Position numbers and translations under genes: made by a program. The notes beneath the pieces were generated by a model. It was not told where the DNA came from and did not search any database. It saw only the letters and a list, made by a program, of their open reading frames with translations. A DNA stretch of 64,000 nt from Arenibaculum pallidiluteum (GTDB lineage: Bacteria > Pseudomonadota > Alphaproteobacteria > Azospirillales > Azospirillaceae), in assembly GCF_017355985.1 (NCBI RefSeq), contig NZ_JAFIQU010000003.1, positions 293,884 through 357,883 on the forward strand, written 5' to 3'. This document shows positions 49,786 to 60,972 of the stretch, piece after piece. The number at the start of each line of letters is the position of its first letter. The stretch's first letter is position 1.

Positions 49786-50811
49786 TCAAGGTGCTTCGAA
49801 GGCGCCCAGGAATGCGACGAGCGCCGGTCCCAGCTCGGGCCCGAGATAGCCGCCTTCCTGGATCAACACGCTCGGCAGGCCGAGTCGCGAGATGCGGCGC
49901 GCCGCCTCGGCGTAGCCCTCAACCGTCGCCGCGAAAGCCGCGAACGGATCGCTGGCCAGCGCGTCAAGGCCGAGGCCCACCACCAGCACGGCCGGGTCGA
50001 ATTCCCGCACGACCCCGATGGCGCGGTCGATCGCGGCCAGCCATTCGGTGTCGGTGGTGCCGCGGGGCAGGGGGAGGTTCAGGTTCCTCCCTTCCCCTTC
50101 CCCTGTCCCGGTCTCGTGGGCGAAGCCGCCGAAGAAGGGATAGAAGTCGGCGGGATCGCAGTGCACCGACACCGTCAGGACGTCGCCGCGTCCATAGAAG
50201 ATCGCCTGCGTGCCGTTGCCATGGTGGACGTCGATGTCCAGCACAGCGACGCGGCCGCTGGTCGCGCCGACGACGTGCTGGGCCGCGATCGCCGCGTTGT
50301 TGAGATAGCAGAACCCCGCAGCACGGTCCCCGAAGGCATGGTGGCCGGGAGGACGGCACAGGGCATAGGCCGATGGCGCTCCGTGCAGCACGATCTCGGC
50401 TGCGTGCACGGCCGCGTCGGCCGCGCCGGTCGCCGCCTCCCATGTGCCCGGGCCGACTGGGCAGGAAGTGTCCGCCATGTGCCAGCCCGCCTGGCCGGTC
50501 ACGCTGCCGGGATAGCTGTCGAAGAGCGGACCCGGGAACACGTTGGGCACCACCTCGGGGCCCGCGTCGGGCTGGGAGGACCAGCGCTCCCAGGCGGTCT
50601 CGAGGAAGGCCAGGTAGCGGGCATCGTGTACGGCGGCCCGAGGCCCGGCCCCAAAGCGGTCTGCGACGACCACCGCGTGACCCGCGGCGCGCGCCGCGGC
50701 TCCCAGGCGCTCGGCGCGCTCGGGCCGTTCGGGGCAGGGGCGCGGTCGCCCGCGGGCGACCCACCACCGGGGCTCGTGACGGTCCTGCTCCGGACTCAGG
50801 ACTACGCGCAT
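49786..50811 (-). CDS. Class II histone-deacetylase-like amidohydrolase
   Basis: This 341-residue enzyme has the arginase-deacetylase fold. The zinc ligands appear in LDIDVHHGNGTQ (Asp, His) and GLGLDALASDP (Asp); RPPGHHAFG holds the catalytic His pair and IQEGGY the transition-state Tyr. It is close to acetylpolyamine amidohydrolases, so it may deacetylate polyamines. ATG 50811 starts 8 bp after the RidA stop, so they are co-transcribed. Confidence 0.9.
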   Translation of the reverse strand: MRVVLSPEQDRHEPRWWVARGRPRPCPERPERAERLGAAARAAGHAVVVADRFGAGPRAAVHDARYLAFLETAWERWSSQPDAGPEVVPNVFPGPLFDSYPGSVTGQAGWHMADTSCPVGPGTWEAATGAADAAVHAAEIVLHGAPSAYALCRPPGHHAFGDRAAGFCYLNNAAIAAQHVVGATSGRVAVLDIDVHHGNGTQAIFYGRGDVLTVSVHCDPADFYPFFGGFAHETGTGEGEGRNLNLPLPRGTTDTEWLAAIDRAIGVVREFDPAVLVVGLGLDALASDPFAAFAATVEGYAEAARRISRLGLPSVLIQEGGYLGPELGPALVAFLGAFEAP

Positions 50812-50819
50812 GGCCGGCC

Positions 50820-51164
50820 TCAGCGTGCCGCGACGACGACGATCTCGACCTTGTAGCGCGGCGCGGCGAGCTGGGCCTGCACCGTCGCCCGCGCCGGCGG
50901 GTTCGCGGGGTCGACCCAGGCCTCCCAGGCACGGTTCATGGCGGCGAACTCGGCGATGTCGGTCAGGTAGACGGTCGCGGACAAAATGCGCGACTTGTCG
51001 GTCCCGGCCTCGGCCAGAATTCCGTCGATCGTCGCCAGGATCTCGCGGGTCTGTCCCTCGGTGTCGCCGGCGCTCTCGGCGACCTGTCCCGCCAGATAGA
51101 CGGTGTCGCCATGGATGACGGCTTGGCTCATGCGCGGGCCCGGATGCAGACGCTGGATGGACAT
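50820..51164 (-). CDS. RidA-family protein
   Basis: This 114-residue protein has the RidA/YjgF fold, with GDTVYLAGQVAE, the conserved Arg in NPPARATVQAQLA and the C-terminal VEIVVVAAR. RidA-type proteins hydrolyse reactive enamines or imines from amino-acid and polyamine metabolism. GGAGGAG precedes ATG 51164. Its coupling with a deacetylase suggests a joint polyamine or amine catabolic step. Confidence 0.92.
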   Translation of the reverse strand: MSIQRLHPGPRMSQAVIHGDTVYLAGQVAESAGDTEGQTREILATIDGILAEAGTDKSRILSATVYLTDIAEFAAMNRAWEAWVDPANPPARATVQAQLAAPRYKVEIVVVAAR

Positions 51165-51268
51165 GGATGGACTCCTCCAAAGGGGAGGCGGAGCATCGCC
51201 GGGCCGCGAGCCGCCCGCAAGCCCGCCGTCACGGCATACCGCTTCCGCCGGGCCGCAGCCGCCGCCCG

Positions 51269-52162
51269 TCAGGTCCAGAGCCAGGCGGCTCCGCGCACGC
51301 CGCTGGAATCGCCGTGCCGGGCCTGTAGCACGGGCGTGTCGATTCCGTCGGAGAAGCAATAGCGGTTCATCAGCCCCGGCAGCTCGGCATAGAGCCTCGC
51401 GATGTTCGACATGCCGCCGCCCAGGACGATCACGTCGGGATCCAGGATGTTCACGACGCCCGTCAGCGCCCGCGCCAGCCGGTCCACGTATCGCCCGAGG
51501 CTGGCCGCCGCCCCCACCTCGCCGGCCTCCGCGCGCGAGACGATCTCGGAGCTCGCAAGCGCCTCGCCGGTGTGGCGCGTGTGATCGGCCTCGAAGCCGG
51601 GGCCGCTGACGAACAGTTCGATGCAGCCGGTCCGCCCGCAGAAACAGGCTGGGCCCGGATGCTCCTCGCCCGAGGACCAGGGCAGGGGATTGTGGCCCCA
51701 TTCGCCTGCAACCGCGTTGCGGCCGCCCAACGGCCGCCCGTCGACGACGATCCCGCCGCCGCAGCCGGTCCCGATGATCACACCGAAGACGACCCTGGCG
51801 CCGGCTCCGGCGCCGTCCACGGCTTCGGAAACGGCGAAGCAGTTGGCATCGTTCTCGATCCGCACCGGGCGGCCCAGCGCCGCCTCCAGGTCGCGGTCCA
51901 GCGGGTTGCCGATCAGCCACGTCGAGTTCGCGTTCTTCACCAGTCCCGTCCGGGGCGAGATCACCCCGGGAATGCCGACTCCGACCGTGCCCGTCGCGCC
52001 AGCCGCCGCATCCAGCCTCAGCACCAGGTCCCGGATCGTGGAGATCGTCGCCCGGTAGTCGCCGCGCGGCGTCGGAACACGCTGGCGCGCGATCTCGCCT
52101 CCGGCCTCGTCCAAGGCGATGCCCTCGATCTTGGTTCCGCCGAGATCGATCCCGATCCGCAC
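51269..52162 (-). CDS. ROK-family sugar kinase (fructokinase/glucokinase-like)
   Basis: This 297-residue kinase lacks the HTH domain of the ROK repressor at the window start. [12 protein letters not shown] binds ATP phosphates, GVGIPGVIS and IENDANCF form the active site with catalytic Asp, and [10 protein letters not shown] with [10 protein letters not shown] gives the zinc site. GTG 52162 is chosen: GGAGG lies 7 bp upstream, while the next GTG overlaps it. It phosphorylates a hexose. It shares direction but is 105 bp from RidA. Confidence 0.88.
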   Translation of the reverse strand: MRIGIDLGGTKIEGIALDEAGGEIARQRVPTPRGDYRATISTIRDLVLRLDAAAGATGTVGVGIPGVISPRTGLVKNANSTWLIGNPLDRDLEAALGRPVRIENDANCFAVSEAVDGAGAGARVVFGVIIGTGCGGGIVVDGRPLGGRNAVAGEWGHNPLPWSSGEEHPGPACFCGRTGCIELFVSGPGFEADHTRHTGEALASSEIVSRAEAGEVGAAASLGRYVDRLARALTGVVNILDPDVIVLGGGMSNIARLYAELPGLMNRYCFSDGIDTPVLQARHGDSSGVRGAAWLWT

Positions 52163-52356
52163 CTGCACGCCTCCGTCCCCCCGCCCGAGTCTCCGGTTCG
52201 TAGCACGTCGCAGGATGTCCCGCCAAAGCATTGTAAACATGGCGACGCTGGGGCAGGATCCCGGTTCCCAGTGGCATTCTGATCCGATCCCCTCGTGCCG
52301 ATCTCCCCAAATCCCGCGCGCCGCTCCCCCGCAGCGCCGGCTGCGGCTCCGGCACC

Positions 52357-53100
52357 ATGACCACTGAGCCTGCGACCACCGTGCTTGCGGGGACGGCATT
52401 TCGGCGGGGCCTGCGCGAAGCGATGGGGTTTCACTGGATCGCCCTGTTCGCGAGCTATCTCGGCTTCGGATCGCTGATCCGGGGCGCTGGAATGGATCTC
52501 TGGCTCGGGCTCTATTCCACCCTTTTCACCTGGACGCTTCCTGGCCAGGTCGTCGCCGTCGAGCTGATGGGCATCGGCGCATCCCTTGCAGTGATCGCCG
52601 CCTCCGTGGCGCTGACCAATGCGCGGCTGCTTCCAATGGTCGTCGTGCTGATGCCGCTGATGCGGAATCCGGCCGTGCCACGCTGGGCCTTCTATCCGCT
52701 CGCGCATCTGGTTGCCGTGACCGGGTGGGCGGCCGCGCTCCTGCGCTTCCCTGCGATGCCCGTCGAGGAGAGGATCCCCTGGCTGATGGGCTTCGGCGCC
52801 GTGCTCAAGGCCGCGGGCCTGCTCGGGACGGCCGCCGGTTTCGCCCTGGCCGGCACGCTGCCGCCGGTCGTCACCCTCGGCCTGGTCTTCGTGAACCCCG
52901 TCTACTTCATGCTGGTCTTCGCCGCGGACCTTCGCGAGCGGGCCAAGGTCTGGGCGCTGGGCCTCGGCGCCGTCCTCGGGCCGCTCCTCCATCTTGCAGA
53001 TGCCGAGTGGGGGCTGCTCGCGGCCGGGGTGGTGGCTGGAACGGCCGCCTTCCTCATTGTCGGGAACGGAACGGCCCGCAGCGGAGCGCGCCGTGGCTGA
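52357..53100 (+). CDS. azlC: AzlC-family amino-acid exporter large subunit
   Basis: This 247-residue membrane protein has about six to seven helices. [20 protein letters not shown] and [19 protein letters not shown] with [16 protein letters not shown] are AzlC family marks. With AzlD it exports branched-chain or related amino acids. It overlaps azlD by 8 bp. No strong ribosome site precedes ATG 52357, and it is divergent from the ROK kinase. Confidence 0.9.
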   Translation: MTTEPATTVLAGTAFRRGLREAMGFHWIALFASYLGFGSLIRGAGMDLWLGLYSTLFTWTLPGQVVAVELMGIGASLAVIAASVALTNARLLPMVVVLMPLMRNPAVPRWAFYPLAHLVAVTGWAAALLRFPAMPVEERIPWLMGFGAVLKAAGLLGTAAGFALAGTLPPVVTLGLVFVNPVYFMLVFAADLRERAKVWALGLGAVLGPLLHLADAEWGLLAAGVVAGTAAFLIVGNGTARSGARRG

Positions 53101-53431
53101 CGGCGGCTGGATCTGGCCCTTCGTCGTGCTCACGGTGGCGGCGGCCGTGACCTATGCCTGGCGCGGCCTCGGCGTGGCTCTGGCAGGGCGGATCAATCCC
53201 GGCGGCGCGCTGTTCCGATGGGTTTCCTGCGTGGCCTATGCGCTGCTCGCGGCGCTGGTCGCGCGCATGATCCTGCTCCCGATCGGTCCGCTGGCACAGG
53301 CGCCTCTCTCGGCGCGCCTCCTGGGCGCGTTCCTGGGGCTTGCGGCATTCCGGCTTTGTCGACAGAACCTGCTCGCCGGGGTCGCCGCCGCGGTGGCGGG
53401 GCTGATTGCGCTGACCGCCTTCGCGGGATAG
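53093..53431 (+). CDS. azlD: AzlD-family exporter small subunit
   Basis: This 112-residue protein with four helices (WPFVVLTVAAAVTYAWRGLG, FRWVSCVAYALLAALVARMI) fits AzlD. The GTG start at 53093 lies within the azlC end. It is the partner of AzlC in an amino-acid exporter. A perfect palindrome follows the stop. Confidence 0.88.
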   Translation: MADGGWIWPFVVLTVAAAVTYAWRGLGVALAGRINPGGALFRWVSCVAYALLAALVARMILLPIGPLAQAPLSARLLGAFLGLAAFRLCRQNLLAGVAAAVAGLIALTAFAG

Positions 53432-53438
53432 ACGAGCG

Positions 53439-53456
53439 CCGGCGGGGCCCCGCCGG
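53439..53456 (+). terminator. GC palindrome after azlD
   Basis: CCGGCGGGGCCCCGCCGG (18 bp perfect palindrome) lies 7 bp after the azlD stop. It has no T-run and could be only a partial terminator. Confidence 0.35.
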
Positions 53457-53703
53457 GCCCGGCATCCGGCGCTTGCCCTGCGTTTGGGCGCGGGCTAGTG
53501 TCCGACAACCTTGGGATCGGCCTTCAAAGGCTTCATTTCCAAGGAACAAGAATAGGGAGTGCTCGTCCGCTGCCACGTCGCACAGGGGTCCGCCTCTGGC
53601 GGAGCCGTCGTGGCCATCGTGTGGACGTAAATCAGCAGGGAATGCGGCAGCCAAGGGACTTCACGTGGCGGGCCGCACGGCAGATCGCTGGGAGGGTGCG
53701 GAT

Positions 53704-54621
53704 TTGGAATATTTTCTGCAACAGTTGATCAACGGACTTACGCTTGGGGCAATTTACGGTCTGATCGCGATCGGCTACACGATGGTCTACGGGATCATCG
53801 GCATGATCAACTTCGCGCATGGCGAGATCTACATGATCGGAGCCTTCGTCGCGGTGATCGCGTTCATCGTGCTCGGCCTCGCGGGGATCACCTGGGCTCC
53901 CGCTGCGATTGCCCTCGTGCTCCTGCTCTCCATGGCCTTTACCGCGGTCTACGGCTGGACCGTCGAGCGCTTCGCCTACAGGCCGCTGCGCGGCGCCCCC
54001 CGGCTGGCCCCGCTGATCTCGGCGATCGGCATGTCGATCCTGCTCCAGAACTACGTCCAGCTCCTCCAAGGCGCGCGGGTCAAGCCGATCCCGCCCGTGG
54101 TGCAGGGCGGCTTCACGATCATCGAGCGGGCCGACGGATTCGCCGTCAACATCTCCTATCTCCAGATCCTCATCATCCTCACCACCGTGGCCCTGATGGC
54201 CGGCTTCACGGCGCTGATCAACGGGACGCCGCTCGGGCGTGCGCAGCGCGCCTGCGAGCAGGACAAGAAGATGGCGGGGCTGCTGGGGGTCGACGTCGAC
54301 CGCACGATCTCGCTGACCTTCGTGATGGGCGCCGCCTTGGCCGCCGTCGCGGGGGTGATGGTGACGATGTACTACGGCGTCATCGACTTCTTCATCGGCT
54401 TCCTCGCCGGCGTGAAGGCGTTCACCGCCGCGGTCCTCGGCGGCATCGGATCGCTTCCCGGCGCCATGCTCGGTGGGCTCGCGATCGGCCTGATCGAGGC
54501 CTTCTGGTCGGGGTACTTCAGCATCGAGTACAAGGACGTCGCAGCCTTCTCTATCCTGGTGCTCGTCCTGATCTTCCGGCCTACCGGCCTGCTCGGCCGG
54601 CCCGAGATCGAGAAGGTCTGA
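53704..54621 (+). CDS. livH: Branched-chain amino-acid ABC transporter permease LivH
   Basis: This 305-residue permease starts at TTG 53704 with GGGAGGG 7 bp upstream; longer frames upstream have no homology. LEYFLQQLINGLTLGAIYGL begins the protein and INFAHGEIYMIGAFV is the family signature, with GLLGVDVDRTISLTFVMGAA in the second half. It forms the inner-membrane channel with LivM. A 3-bp gap leads to livM. Confidence 0.94.
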   Translation: MEYFLQQLINGLTLGAIYGLIAIGYTMVYGIIGMINFAHGEIYMIGAFVAVIAFIVLGLAGITWAPAAIALVLLLSMAFTAVYGWTVERFAYRPLRGAPRLAPLISAIGMSILLQNYVQLLQGARVKPIPPVVQGGFTIIERADGFAVNISYLQILIILTTVALMAGFTALINGTPLGRAQRACEQDKKMAGLLGVDVDRTISLTFVMGAALAAVAGVMVTMYYGVIDFFIGFLAGVKAFTAAVLGGIGSLPGAMLGGLAIGLIEAFWSGYFSIEYKDVAAFSILVLVLIFRPTGLLGRPEIEKV

Positions 54622-54624
54622 GCC

Positions 54625-56108
<1,484 letters not shown>

Positions 56109-56112
<4 letters not shown>

Positions 56113-56995
56113 CGGCGCTCGATACAGCGGCCGCGACGGCCGCGCCCGTGCTGCTCAAGGTTGAGCACCTGTGCATGCGCTTCGGCGGCCTGCTCGCCGT
56201 GAACGACGTATCCTTCACGGCCAAGGCGGGACAGATCACGGCGGTCATCGGCCCGAACGGCGCCGGCAAGACCACGGTCTTCAACTGCATCACCGGCTTC
56301 TACAGGCCGAGTGCCGGACGCCTGAGCTTCCGCGGGGACGACGGCACCGTGCATCTGCTGGAGCGCCTGCCGGGATACCGGATCGCCGGGATCGGCGTCG
56401 CGCGGACCTTCCAGAACATCCGGCTCTTCCCGCGCATGAGCGTGCTGGAGAACCTGATGGTCGCGCAGCACCGGCCGCTGATGCGCGCCTCGGCCTTCTC
56501 GGTGGCGGGGCTGCTGGGCCTGCCGAGCTACCGCAAGGCCGAGCGCGAGGGTGTCGAACTCGCCCGGCACTGGCTCGAGCGAACCGGGCTCGTGGACGTC
56601 GCCGACTGGGAGGCGGGCAACCTTCCCTATGGCGCGCAGCGGCGGCTGGAGATCGCGCGGGCCATGTGCACGCGTCCCCAACTGCTGTGCCTGGACGAGC
56701 CTGCGGCGGGCCTGAACCCGCGCGAGTCCGCGGAACTCGCGGATCTCCTGCGCTCCATCCGGGACGGAGAGGGTATCGGCGTGCTGCTGATCGAGCACGA
56801 CATGAGCGTGGTGATGACGATCTCCGACCATGTGGTGGTGCTGGACTACGGCCGGAAGATCGCCGAGGGATCGCCTGAGGCCGTGCGCTCCGATGCCGCG
56901 GTGATCAAGGCCTATCTCGGCGAGGATGAGGACGACCCGCTGCCGCCCGAGGTGGCTGCCGATCTCGGCGTCCGCGTGGACGGGGAGGGCGCGTG

Positions 56996-56996
<1 letters not shown>
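56109..56996 (+). CDS. livG: Branched-chain amino-acid ABC transporter ATPase LivG
   Basis: This 295-residue ATPase has Walker A GPNGAGKTTVFN, signature LPYGAQRRLEIAR, Walker B LLCLDEPAAGLN and the Liv C-terminal insert. The start ATG 56109 overlaps the livM stop, giving translational coupling. An extra C-terminal tail (DEDDPLPPEVAADL) is less conserved. It hydrolyses ATP with LivF to drive import. Confidence 0.94.
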
Positions 56997-57706
<710 letters not shown>

Positions 57707-57715
57707 GAGGCGGCG

Positions 57716-58063
57716 ATGGGCGGTTTCCTGAGCGAAGGCTTCGGCGTTTTCCTGGGCATGACCCTGCTCGTCAGCGGCCCGGCCGCCTTCCTGACGGGCC
57801 AGAACCAGGCTGAGTCCTGGGCCCCGTGGTGGAAGGTGGCGCTCTACGTGCTTCTTCTGCTGGTCGGCCAGCGCTTCCTGGCCTGGGCGCTGTTCCATGC
57901 GGCACCTGGCCATCCCGGCTCGATCCTCGCGAACGGGGCGGTGCTGATGGCCATCGCGCTCGCCGCCTGGCGCGCGACCATGGCGCGCCGGATGGTGCGC
58001 CAATATCCCTGGCTCTACGAGCGCACCGGCCCCTTCAGTTGGCGGGAGAAGTCTCCAGCCTGA
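57716..58063 (+). CDS. DUF6867-type membrane protein in the Liv operon
   Basis: This 115-residue protein has three hydrophobic helices and the end motif QYPWLYERTGPFSWREK, matching the DUF6867 proteins that follow livF in alphaproteobacteria. It may assist assembly or regulation of the importer. It is co-transcribed with livHMGF and separated from livK by 132 bp holding a promoter. Confidence 0.75.
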   Translation: MGGFLSEGFGVFLGMTLLVSGPAAFLTGQNQAESWAPWWKVALYVLLLLVGQRFLAWALFHAAPGHPGSILANGAVLMAIALAAWRATMARRMVRQYPWLYERTGPFSWREKSPA

Positions 58064-58111
58064 TGCAACCGGCGGCTTTGCGGAAACTGTCGCAAGGCCC
58101 GAGGAAGGCCG

Positions 58112-58117
58112 TATAAT
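58112..58117 (+). promoter_or_regulatory. TATAAT -10 box of the liv binding-protein gene
   Basis: A perfect TATAAT lies 79 bp before the livK-type ATG. The -35 region (GTCGCA, 17 bp upstream) is weak. It indicates independent transcription of the binding protein from the livHMGF genes. Confidence 0.5.
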
Positions 58118-58195
58118 GACGAGGATCCGCCGACTACGGACGGCGGTGCCGGTGGCCCCAAGGGGCTCCGGGTCAACCACAGGGAGACGCAGATA

Positions 58196-59302
58196 ATGAA
58201 ATTCCGGCATGCTCTTCTCGCCACTTCCGCGGTCTTCGCGCTCGGCATCTCGGCCGCGCAGGCGCAGATCGTGATCGCGACGGCGGGCCCGATGACCGGC
58301 CAGTACGCGTCCTTCGGCGAGCAGATGCGGCGTGGCGCCGAGATGGCCGTGAAGGACATCAATGCGGCTGGCGGCATCATGGGCCAGCAGGTTCAGCTGC
58401 AGATCGGCGACGACGCGTGCGATCCGAAGCAGGCCGTTGCGGTCGCGAACCAGTTCGTCAACCAGAAGGTGAAGTTCGTCGCCGGGCATTTCTGCTCGGG
58501 CTCCTCGATCCCGGCCAGCCAGGTCTACAACGAGGAGGGCATCGTCCAGATCTCCCCGGCCTCGACGAATCCGAAGCTGACGGAGCAGGGCTTCAAGAAC
58601 GTCTTCCGCGTCTGCGGCCGTGACGACCAGCAGGGCAAGGTCGCGGGCGACTACATCGCCAAGAGCTTCAAGGGCAAGAACGTCGCGATCCTCCACGACA
58701 AGTCGGCCTACGGCAAGGGACTGGCCGACGAGACGCAGAAGGCGCTGAACGCGGCCGGCCTCAAGGAGAAGCTGTACGAGGCGTACACGGCCGGCGAGCG
58801 CGACTACTCGGCGCTGGTCTCCAAGATGAAGCAGTCCGCGGTGGACGTCGTCTATATCGGCGGTTACCACACCGAGGCCGGCCTGATCACCCGCCAGATG
58901 CGCGAGCAGGGCATGAACGCCCAGGTGATTTCGGGCGACGCGCTGAACAGCCAGGAATTCTGGTCGATCACGGGCGACGCCGGCAAGGGCTTCCTGTTCA
59001 CCTTCGGCCCCGACCCGCGGAACATGTCGACCGCCAAGGGCGTGGTCGAGAAGTTCAAGGCCGGCGGCTACGACCCCGAGGGCTACACCCTCTATACCTA
59101 CGCCGCGGTCCAGGCCTACAAGGCCGCCGTGGAGACCGCGAAGTCGACCGACGCGGCCAAGGTGCAGCAGGCGCTGGTCGGCGGCACCTTCGATACCGTG
59201 ATCGGGAAGATCGATTTCGACGACAAGGGCGACGTCACCACGCCGGCCTATGTCTGGTACCGCTGGGACAACGGCACCTACAAGGAAATCGCCTCGAACT
59301 GA
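58196..59302 (+). CDS. Branched-chain amino-acid-binding protein (LivJ/LivK-like)
   Basis: This 368-residue periplasmic protein has a signal peptide (cleavage near AAQAQIV) and the peripla_BP_6 fold. AGPMTGQYASFGEQMRRGAE is the N-terminal ligand segment, and the rest includes DDACDPKQAVAVANQFVNQK and YGKGLADETQKALNAAGLKE. It binds Leu/Ile/Val and delivers them to LivHMGF. GGGAGACGC precedes ATG 58196. A strong terminator follows. Confidence 0.94.
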   Translation: MKFRHALLATSAVFALGISAAQAQIVIATAGPMTGQYASFGEQMRRGAEMAVKDINAAGGIMGQQVQLQIGDDACDPKQAVAVANQFVNQKVKFVAGHFCSGSSIPASQVYNEEGIVQISPASTNPKLTEQGFKNVFRVCGRDDQQGKVAGDYIAKSFKGKNVAILHDKSAYGKGLADETQKALNAAGLKEKLYEAYTAGERDYSALVSKMKQSAVDVVYIGGYHTEAGLITRQMREQGMNAQVISGDALNSQEFWSITGDAGKGFLFTFGPDPRNMSTAKGVVEKFKAGGYDPEGYTLYTYAAVQAYKAAVETAKSTDAAKVQQALVGGTFDTVIGKIDFDDKGDVTTPAYVWYRWDNGTYKEIASN

Positions 59303-59320
59303 GCGCGGTCTGAAACGGAT

Positions 59321-59353
59321 CCGGCGGCCCCACTGGGGCCGCCGGTTTTCTTT
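59321..59353 (+). terminator. Rho-independent terminator of the liv locus
   Basis: An 11-bp perfect GC stem (CCGGCGGCCCC with GGGGCCGCCGG, loop ACT) is followed by TTTTCTTTTG, 18 bp after the binding-protein stop. Classic form. Confidence 0.9.
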
Positions 59354-59393
59354 TGACCGATGGATTGTCCCGTCTAATCGATGGGCCGGCCCG

Positions 59394-59642
59394 TCAGGCC
59401 GCGCGGGGCGGGGTGAAGTCCGGGGAGGGGGCCTTGGCCTGCTGGCCCTTGCTGTCCTCCCGACGGTGCTCCGTGACGATGCTTTCGCAAAGCCGCATGA
59501 CCTCACGCCAGAACGAAGCCGCGCGCAGGTTGTTGGCGGCGATCAGCTCGACCAGCCGCACCTTGCTGACGCGCGGGGCATGCTCGCCCCATTCCTCGAT
59601 CAGGTGGTTGGCCATGGCCACCACGTCATAATCGTTCTTCAT
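59394..59642 (-). CDS. Small protein of unknown function, 82 residues
   Basis: The N-terminal half reads MKNDYDVVAMANHLIEEWGE and VRLVELIAANNLRAASFWRE, a compact helical pattern, followed by a disordered Lys/Pro-rich tail. It is not recognised but has high GC at third positions and no competing frame. It lies convergent with the liv operon and upstream of the 59893 gene. Confidence 0.55.
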   Translation of the reverse strand: MKNDYDVVAMANHLIEEWGEHAPRVSKVRLVELIAANNLRAASFWREVMRLCESIVTEHRREDSKGQQAKAPSPDFTPPRAA

Positions 59643-59892
59643 GGCTTCGGTAACGCTCCCGTCGCAGCTAGGTTCCTTCAGCTCGTTGCCATCTTCCGGC
59701 GTATATCTCCGCAGCGCGCTACCGGGCCGTGCGGCCCTCTGTGGCGTCCGCGCAACGCTCCGATCCGTCAGCGGCCCGCCGCTCCCCTGCCTTCGCCATG
59801 CTCACCACATCCATGCTATGGATCCCGTCCGGCAGGGCCGGCCCAAGGCCCCCGCCCCCCGGTAGAAGGCTCGGGAAGTTCGGAGAACGCCT

Positions 59893-60102
59893 ATGCGGCG
59901 GAACAAGCGCGATATCGTCGAGGGCCAGAAGTACCGGAGGCTCGGCCCGGGTGGCGGAGTCTGGGAAGTCGTGGCGCTGCGCAAGGACGGGATGGGCGCC
60001 GTGCACGCGCAGATGAAGCGCGCCGACGATCCGAAGACCCTGAAGACGCTGGCCATCGCCGCCCTGCTCGACCCGGAGCAGTTCGAGCGCCTCGAATCCT
60101 GA
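59893..60102 (+). CDS. Small conserved-looking protein, 69 residues
   Basis: The protein begins MRRNKRDIVEGQKYRRLGPG and continues GVWEVVALRKDGMGAVHAQM. It resembles short beta-rich proteins seen in Acetobacteraceae-type genomes of the form KYRKLGP-GVWEVV, of unknown function. Codon use supports it. It stands alone, convergent with the LuxR-type regulator at 60126. Confidence 0.6.
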   Translation: MRRNKRDIVEGQKYRRLGPGGGVWEVVALRKDGMGAVHAQMKRADDPKTLKTLAIAALLDPEQFERLES

Positions 60103-60125
60103 ACCGTCTGCCGTTTCCGCCGTCG

Positions 60126-60818
60126 TCAGCGTGCCACCCTCGCGCGCAGCGCGGGCGCGTCCTCCCGCGGACCGGCCAGCCCCCGCTGGATCGCCCAGAC
60201 GGCCGCCTGGGTCCGGTTCTGGGCACGGATCTTCCGCATCAGGTTCTTGAAGTGCATCTTCACCGTTGACTCGGTGATGTCGAGCTCGCGGGCGATGGCC
60301 TTGTTCGACTGCCCGGCCAGCAGGCATTGCAGGATCTCGATCTCCCGGCGCGACAGCTCGCCCGCATCGGCGGCATCGGGCGGCACGCTGGAATCGGTGA
60401 CGCTGTCGAGCACCTCGGAGACCGCGTCGGGCATCACGGTCATGCCGAGGCACACCAGGGCGAGGGCCCGCTGCAGCGCATGCGCACCGATCCTCCTGTC
60501 GAGGCATCCCGCCGCCCCTACGCGAAGCGCCAGCGCGAGCAGCGGCTCGGCGAACGCGTCCCCGAGGACGACGAGACGCGCGTCGGGCGCCGCCGCCCGA
60601 AGCTGACGCAGGGGCTCCCCGAAGGCATCCACGGCGCCGTCCGGCAGCACGGCCAGGATCAGGTCGGGCCTCATGCCTCGGCGCAGCAGGCTGCCGGCAT
60701 CCTCCACGGTTGCGGCGATGGCGGTGGGTGAGAAGGGCGTCCCCTTCAGCTGGGCGACCAGCGCACCAGTGGACGGCCTGTCGCCGTCCACCAGCATCGT
60801 GAAGCGCGCTTCCATCAT
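60126..60818 (-). CDS. LuxR-type regulator with pseudo-receiver domain
   Basis: This 230-residue protein has a CheY-like receiver (about 1-120) and a LuxR HTH (about 150-215: LSRREIEILQCLLAGQSNKA, TESTVKMHFKNLMRKIRAQN). The phospho-acceptor Asp is missing: the PDLILxDL position reads PDLILAVLPDG, with Val at about residue 57. It therefore cannot be phosphorylated there and is likely controlled by binding. It is divergent from a canonical paralogue at 60973. Confidence 0.88.
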   Translation of the reverse strand: MMEARFTMLVDGDRPSTGALVAQLKGTPFSPTAIAATVEDAGSLLRRGMRPDLILAVLPDGAVDAFGEPLRQLRAAAPDARLVVLGDAFAEPLLALALRVGAAGCLDRRIGAHALQRALALVCLGMTVMPDAVSEVLDSVTDSSVPPDAADAGELSRREIEILQCLLAGQSNKAIARELDITESTVKMHFKNLMRKIRAQNRTQAAVWAIQRGLAGPREDAPALRARVAR

Positions 60819-60972
60819 CTCTTGATGACCCTCATGCGAATGTCGTGGTTAAGAAAACCTTACTCGGGCGCTAGGAGCCAGTGTTATAAGGGGGACGCCG
60901 GTTGCTGGTCGACCGGGGGAGTCACCACAAGGGGATAGCCGCGTGACGTTCCATACGAGAGGAGACAGGGGC

